Shown here piece after piece: positions 5,244-8,651 of a stretch of 8,651 nucleotides of DNA; within the stretch, counting starts at the first letter, position 1; every line of letters starts with the position of its first letter. A model generated the notes under the pieces. It was not told the origin of the DNA. It ran no database searches and saw only the letters and a list, made by a program, of their open reading frames with translations. Source of the DNA: Balneolales bacterium (GTDB lineage: Bacteria > Bacteroidota > Rhodothermia > Balneolales > Natronogracilivirgulaceae); the NCBI GenBank assembly GCA_007131625.1, contig SLQC01000048.1, forward strand, positions 1 through 8,651, given 5' to 3'. The translations under genes were made by a program, and so were the position numbers.

Positions 5244-6136
5244 TTCCCGCGTCTGCGCTCCTTTCCCGGAAGCACCTCCATACAGGTAGTCCACCATCCG
5301 GTTTCGATGGTTTCCACAAAAGCCTCCGGCAGGTCTTCTGTGCGCATCTCTTTGGCCAGTGCTTTATAAGGATAGGGCAGTGGCAAAAATTCCACATTCA
5401 GCCGGTCATCATCAGCGGTTATCATGGTGTACCAGACATGTAAATTCCCGTCATTGGCCGGACGACCGATGCTTCCCACGTTTACAAAATGACGGTTTTC
5501 CGGCAACCGGCGCGACCAGTGAATGCCGGTATGGGTGGCAAGAATGGCATCCGCCTGATGTTCCCGGCACAACTTTTCCAGAAAGTGGGTCGAACTCGTC
5601 GATTCCCACAGAAACTCATTGGTTTTTCTTGGTGACCCGTGGCACAGCAGCAGATGAAACCGACCCAGATCCACACGCAACTCCGACGGCAAATGTTTCA
5701 TCCAGCTCTTCCACCGGTCACTGGTGTGTGCAAAGGTATAATCATAGCTGAGTTTGGCATAGTAGTTATCGGACGGATCGGTATAACCGCACCGGCAGTC
5801 ATCCAGGCTGTTTCCGATGGAGTGATCGTAGTTGCCCTGTACGACTTGCACGTCTCCCGCCTGGAGAAGTGGAAAGACCTTGTCGGGATGGGGACCGAAT
5901 CCCCCCAGATCACCCAGACAGAAAATGGCTTCCGTTCCCTGGCGACTGCTGTCCTCCAGCAAGGCTTCCAGCGCAAAATGGTTATTATAGACGCCACCAA
6001 ATACAGCAATACGACGATATGGGCTTTGATAACGGCCTGCAGAACTGTTCGGATAACTTGCAGAAGAGCTGTCCGGGGAGTCGTTCAGGAAACGGTTGCG
6101 AATACGATTTTTGGAGTTGCTTGAGGGACTATTCAT
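5237..6136 (-). CDS. Calcineurin-like metallophosphoesterase with altered first metal motif
   Basis: The 299-residue product belongs to the YfcE/DUF2051-like branch of metallophosphoesterases. GDLGGFGPHPDKV (75-87), GNYDHSIG (101-108), LLCHGSPR (163-170) and the late THTGIH (201-206) followed by FVNVGSIGRPANDG (217-230) are all present. The first motif is unusual: where SDIHGN-ALEA is expected it reads GGVYNNHFALEA (47-58), so the metal-binding Asp and His are Gly48 and Tyr50. In the last motif GHTH reads THTG. One metal site is therefore probably weakened, and the protein may bind one metal or act on another kind of substrate. Residues 1-40 are Ser/Asn-rich and probably disordered. A CGYTD segment (116-120) and a Trp-rich C-terminus are further marks. 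It starts 16 bp after the radical SAM gene and overlaps the HAD gene by 7 bp. Confidence 0.8.
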   Translation of the reverse strand: MNSPSSNSKNRIRNRFLNDSPDSSSASYPNSSAGRYQSPYRRIAVFGGVYNNHFALEALLEDSSRQGTEAIFCLGDLGGFGPHPDKVFPLLQAGDVQVVQGNYDHSIGNSLDDCRCGYTDPSDNYYAKLSYDYTFAHTSDRWKSWMKHLPSELRVDLGRFHLLLCHGSPRKTNEFLWESTSSTHFLEKLCREHQADAILATHTGIHWSRRLPENRHFVNVGSIGRPANDGNLHVWYTMITADDDRLNVEFLPLPYPYKALAKEMRTEDLPEAFVETIETGWWTTCMEVLPGKERRRGKW

Positions 6137-6152
6137 GTCGTTTACGAAGCTT

Positions 6153-7094
6153 TTAAGTAAACAGCGCTTTACTGCCGCTGGAAGGATTGGAGCAAATAGC
6201 CCCGTTCATATAGCAGGTATAACACGCTTTGTGCTTTAATTCATACGATTTTGTGGCATCATCGAGGGTATCACCAAGCAGGGAGTCATCGTAATCCAGC
6301 AATATGGGACATACATGAACTCCCTTATCACTGATTAAGCGGCTGTTGGAACAAATCAGCTGACCGGTATCGTAATCCTTCATCATGTCTGTGGTCACCT
6401 GTTCGGATTCAGAGTACCCGCCGGATCGCGCCTCTTCCGCCCCGATTTTTATCAGAGGCAGCATCTTGATCCGGGAACGGTAATAGCCAACCTCCTTCAA
6501 CGCATGGATAAAGCCGTCCATCACCTCTTCGTGCTTCTCCTCCGGCCATGTTTGTACCGTGGTGATGATCGGCAAAAAACCGGCATGCACCAATCTTCTG
6601 ATCCCCTCAAGCGTACGATGAAAGGAGTGGCGTCCTCGAATAGCATCGTTCATTTCGGGTGTAAATCCGTCAAGGCTGACCCGGAACTCCAGCGAATAAA
6701 TAGATTCCTCTTCAATTTCTGCCATCTCAAAAGCCATATCCTGCGTAATCGGGATGGCGTTTGTCAATACGGTGGCCGGTCCGTATTGCATTATGGCCCG
6801 GATGATCGGAATCATCTCTTCGTTGATGAAGGACTCACCGCCTGTCAGGTAATACTCCTTGACACCGTAACCCACGGACTCCTCCAGTTTCTGCTGAATG
6901 GTTTCCAGCGATAAAAATCCGAATTTGTTATTTGCCGGACTTGCACTGATGAAACAGTGGTTGCATTTGAGATTACACAACGTTCCGGCTACCTGAAACC
7001 AGAGATAGTCCAGTTCCTGCAATTCGAGCAGGGGATGCTGCGCGATCTCATTGTCGGGATAATTACTCATTGATCGTTCAGGTTGTTTGTCCAT
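6153..7094 (-). CDS. Radical SAM protein with SPASM-like C-terminal iron-sulfur cluster region
   Basis: The 313-residue product has the radical SAM signature CxxxCxxC as CNLKCNHC (Cys40, Cys44, Cys47). The glycine-rich SAM motif is TGGES (84-88) and the barrel strand FRVSLDG lies at 137-143. C-terminal cysteines at 248, 262, 291, 294 and 301 (C-x13-C, then C-x2-C-x6-C) resemble a SPASM/twitch domain holding an auxiliary 4Fe-4S cluster. Such enzymes cleave SAM to a 5'-deoxyadenosyl radical and often modify peptides or small molecules. No precursor peptide gene was found nearby, so a small-molecule substrate is favoured. It is not the ArsS type: the ArsS signature 'CNxxCxHCHV' and the selenodomain are not seen. 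ATG 7094 has no Shine-Dalgarno; ATG 7070 (residue 9) is a possible alternative. It lies 28 bp after the symporter gene. Confidence 0.85.
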   Translation of the reverse strand: MDKQPERSMSNYPDNEIAQHPLLELQELDYLWFQVAGTLCNLKCNHCFISASPANNKFGFLSLETIQQKLEESVGYGVKEYYLTGGESFINEEMIPIIRAIMQYGPATVLTNAIPITQDMAFEMAEIEEESIYSLEFRVSLDGFTPEMNDAIRGRHSFHRTLEGIRRLVHAGFLPIITTVQTWPEEKHEEVMDGFIHALKEVGYYRSRIKMLPLIKIGAEEARSGGYSESEQVTTDMMKDYDTGQLICSNSRLISDKGVHVCPILLDYDDSLLGDTLDDATKSYELKHKACYTCYMNGAICSNPSSGSKALFT

Positions 7095-7122
7095 TAATAG
7101 TATAAACTACGTATGTTTTTGC

Positions 7123-8499
7123 TTACATGTATGCAGCGGAATTTGGGAACCATCTGCGCAGCGGGATCGGCAGGCAGTAAAGGCCGAAACAGAGCAGGGC
7201 ACCGATTACATTGAGTGTGAACAGATCAGCATACCGTCCATCGGTAAACTGCCACTGCTCCGGCAGCAGATTGAATGTCAATATCAAACCGATGATGATG
7301 CCGGTCCAGACCGAAAGGTGAAAAGAAATCCGGGGTGCGTTCAGCTTCCAGAGTAAAAAAACCGGAGCAAGTCCCAGGACCATAGTGCCACTGATTGTAG
7401 TTGCCTGAATGATTTCGGGAGAGAAAAACAGGGGCAATGATCCTGCCACAGCCGTGATCACCATCGCCAGACGCCCTTTGGTTATGGATGGATTTCCAGT
7501 TGGATTCAAATCGACAATGGCCAATTTGGAAACCGACGAGAAGGTGGAGTCGAGCGTGGATGCCGCTGAGGTAACCATGATGGTGTTAACCGCCAGCAGG
7601 GCGATCACACCTAATGTTTGGGATACCTGGACCACCGCCTCACCTTCCATTCCAATCAGGCGGCCGTGGATCCCGACGAAACTGAATAACAGGATACAAC
7701 TAAAGCCGATACCGGTTGCTGCGATAAAACTGTGCAGCATGGTGCGAGGACCCGATATGAATGCCCGATCTGTCAAAACCGGATCATGAAAGGGGTAGCT
7801 GAATACTTGTAAAGCCGCCACGAACAACAGATTCAACCCTGTAGCCATGGTCCATTTCCCACTGGTCATGATCGGCCTGACCGACTCGTACTGCGGCAGA
7901 ATCGCACTCAAGATCATCAACAGCAATATGCCGAACAGCATCATCTGGATAAGATCGGTGATCAGGGAGCTACGCAGTCCACCTCTGAGCGAATATATCA
8001 GGGTCAGGCCCGTAAAAGTTATTATGGCCATGACGTACGGCATCGATCCGATTTCACCGAAATAGCTGCCGATGATCATGGTGTTGGACCAGACCTCATT
8101 GAACAGCCGAATACTAATAAGCAGGGAGAAAAGCAGAATGGCAGATCGTCCAAATTGAGAGGATAGATAATGGTACAGACTTTGAAATCCACCTTTCATC
8201 CGCAGTTGGTAGATCACAATCCCGGCTACCAGAAATGAGAAATAATAGACCGCGTAGGCAAGCCCGCCTACAATACCAAACTCCAGTCCCAGATTGGCGG
8301 CGTTGGTAATGGACTTGGCAAAAATCCATGAGATTACCAGGCTGCTTGTCAGAAGAAAAAAGCCCGGTTGAGTATTGGATTTTGATACGCCGGCAAAAAA
8401 ACCAGCTGCATTTCGGGCAATCGGAGATATTCCCACAAGACCGATGCTAACAAGCAGCAGGATGATCCACTGAATGGACTGAATGGAAAGTGTTGTCAT
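7123..8499 (-). CDS. Sodium:solute symporter (SSS family) permease
   Basis: The 458-residue protein is hydrophobic almost throughout, with about 12-13 membrane helices, slightly shorter than many SSS members. Family marks are the TM2-like segment ISWIFAKSITNAANLGLEFG (56-75), the loop signature YSLRGGLRSSLITDLIQ (169-185), and SAASTLDSTFSS (311-322), which corresponds to the Ser-rich sodium site in helix 8 of SSS proteins. It would use the sodium gradient to import a small solute across the inner membrane. Substrates of the family range from proline and sugars to carboxylates and vitamins, and cannot be told here. As the first gene of the cluster it probably brings in the substrate or a precursor; export of a product is less likely for the family. 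ATG 8499 lies 26 bp from a TATAAT hexamer. Confidence 0.85.
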   Translation of the reverse strand: MTTLSIQSIQWIILLLVSIGLVGISPIARNAAGFFAGVSKSNTQPGFFLLTSSLVISWIFAKSITNAANLGLEFGIVGGLAYAVYYFSFLVAGIVIYQLRMKGGFQSLYHYLSSQFGRSAILLFSLLISIRLFNEVWSNTMIIGSYFGEIGSMPYVMAIITFTGLTLIYSLRGGLRSSLITDLIQMMLFGILLLMILSAILPQYESVRPIMTSGKWTMATGLNLLFVAALQVFSYPFHDPVLTDRAFISGPRTMLHSFIAATGIGFSCILLFSFVGIHGRLIGMEGEAVVQVSQTLGVIALLAVNTIMVTSAASTLDSTFSSVSKLAIVDLNPTGNPSITKGRLAMVITAVAGSLPLFFSPEIIQATTISGTMVLGLAPVFLLWKLNAPRISFHLSVWTGIIIGLILTFNLLPEQWQFTDGRYADLFTLNVIGALLCFGLYCLPIPLRRWFPNSAAYM

Positions 8500-8651
8500 T
8501 GCCTGAAAAATTACCGGGTTATGATATTATACATGAGTCCACTCTAAAAAGAGCTATTTATTGAAGCTGATATTTTGATGTAAAAGCCCAAAAAAACAAG
8601 AGCTATGTTTTGCGAGGGCAAAATGGGTTCAGGAATGGAAAAAGGAACGTG
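8500..8651. other. Upstream region of the cluster, no gene seen
   Basis: The last 150 bases are AT-rich and noncoding in the visible frames. Apart from the TATAAT hexamer and the small CTCT/AGAG inverted repeat, nothing further was recognised. The region probably continues into the 5' side of a divergent or upstream gene beyond the window edge. Confidence 0.4.
8526..8531 (-). promoter_or_regulatory. Candidate -10 hexamer TATAAT for the six-gene cluster
   Basis: On the minus strand a perfect TATAAT lies 26 bp upstream of the symporter ATG, placing a start site near 8519 and giving a short leader of about 20 nt. No good -35 (TTGACA) is seen at the usual spacing; the position holds GCTCTT, next to a small CTCT-AAAA-AGAG inverted repeat (8542-8553). 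This could mean an activator-dependent or non-sigma70 promoter, or a chance match in AT-rich DNA. Confidence 0.4.

Noticed and set aside
5244..5297. Longer HAD protein starting at ATG 5297
   Set aside because: The 18 extra residues have no resemblance to the family, there is no ribosome binding site, and the alternative ATG 5243 gives a typical ATGGTGA coupling overlap.
5359..6124. Forward ORFs of 130-160 codons opposite the phosphoesterase gene
   Set aside because: They are shadows of a well-supported minus-strand gene. Their translations show no domain or coherent hydrophobic or charge pattern.
6153..7094. Radical SAM protein called as ArsS
   Set aside because: The CNLKCNHCFIS signature and the five-cysteine SPASM-like C-terminus differ from ArsS with its selenodomain, so only the transferase pair links the cluster to that pathway.
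1..8651. CRISPR arrays, tRNA or rRNA genes, insertion sequences, transposases
   Set aside because: No regularly spaced identical repeats, no tRNA-like cloverleaf or rRNA-like sequence, and no transposase or integrase motifs were seen on either strand.

Overview
The window looks like the chromosome of a free-living bacterium of moderate GC. The mix of genes is an RskA-type anti-sigma factor, a DUF3179 relic, a sodium:solute symporter, and a glycosyltransferase pair of the TIGR04282/TIGR04283 type. Start codons are often without a Shine-Dalgarno sequence. Together these suggest the Bacteroidota/Balneolota/Rhodothermota neighbourhood. That placement is inference from gene style, not a marker-gene assignment.

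Layout, left to right. 1-233 is the C-terminal end of a thiamine-diphosphate enzyme of the acetolactate synthase type. 234-765 has no full-size gene. It holds a possible decayed coding remnant, an AT-rich stretch with a perfect ATTATC-N5-GATAAT palindrome, and a 32-codon ORF whose stop overlaps the next start. 766-1587 is a single-pass membrane anti-sigma factor (RskA-like C-terminal domain) with no sigma factor gene beside it. Four imperfect 20-bp tandem repeats follow. 1688-2503 is a rearrangement scar. A secreted thioredoxin-like gene is cut off just before its expected CxxC motif and joined to an internal piece of a DUF3179 gene lying in the opposite direction. Next to it is a class I methyltransferase gene (2504-3124) whose only usable start is TTG.

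The right-hand two thirds (8499 down to 3130) is a compact minus-strand cluster of six genes: a sodium:solute symporter, a radical SAM protein with a SPASM-like C-terminal cysteine cluster, a variant calcineurin-like phosphoesterase, a HAD phosphatase, and two GT-A-fold transferases. The transferases match families first named for association with a radical SAM/selenodomain protein and now annotated as arsenosugar biosynthesis glycosyltransferases. Gaps are 28 and 16 bp, two junctions overlap (ATGGTGA and ATGA), and the one larger gap (60 bp) carries a possible weak terminator. A TATAAT hexamer lies just upstream of the symporter gene.

The cluster reads as a small-molecule pathway: import by the symporter, radical chemistry, two dephosphorylation or hydrolysis steps, then glycosyl or nucleotidyl transfer. 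It lacks the usual ArsS selenodomain protein and any recognisable ArsM within the window. It may therefore be a relative of arsenosugar/selenosugar-type pathways with different chemistry. This is the best candidate here for an undescribed system; the product cannot be named from sequence alone.
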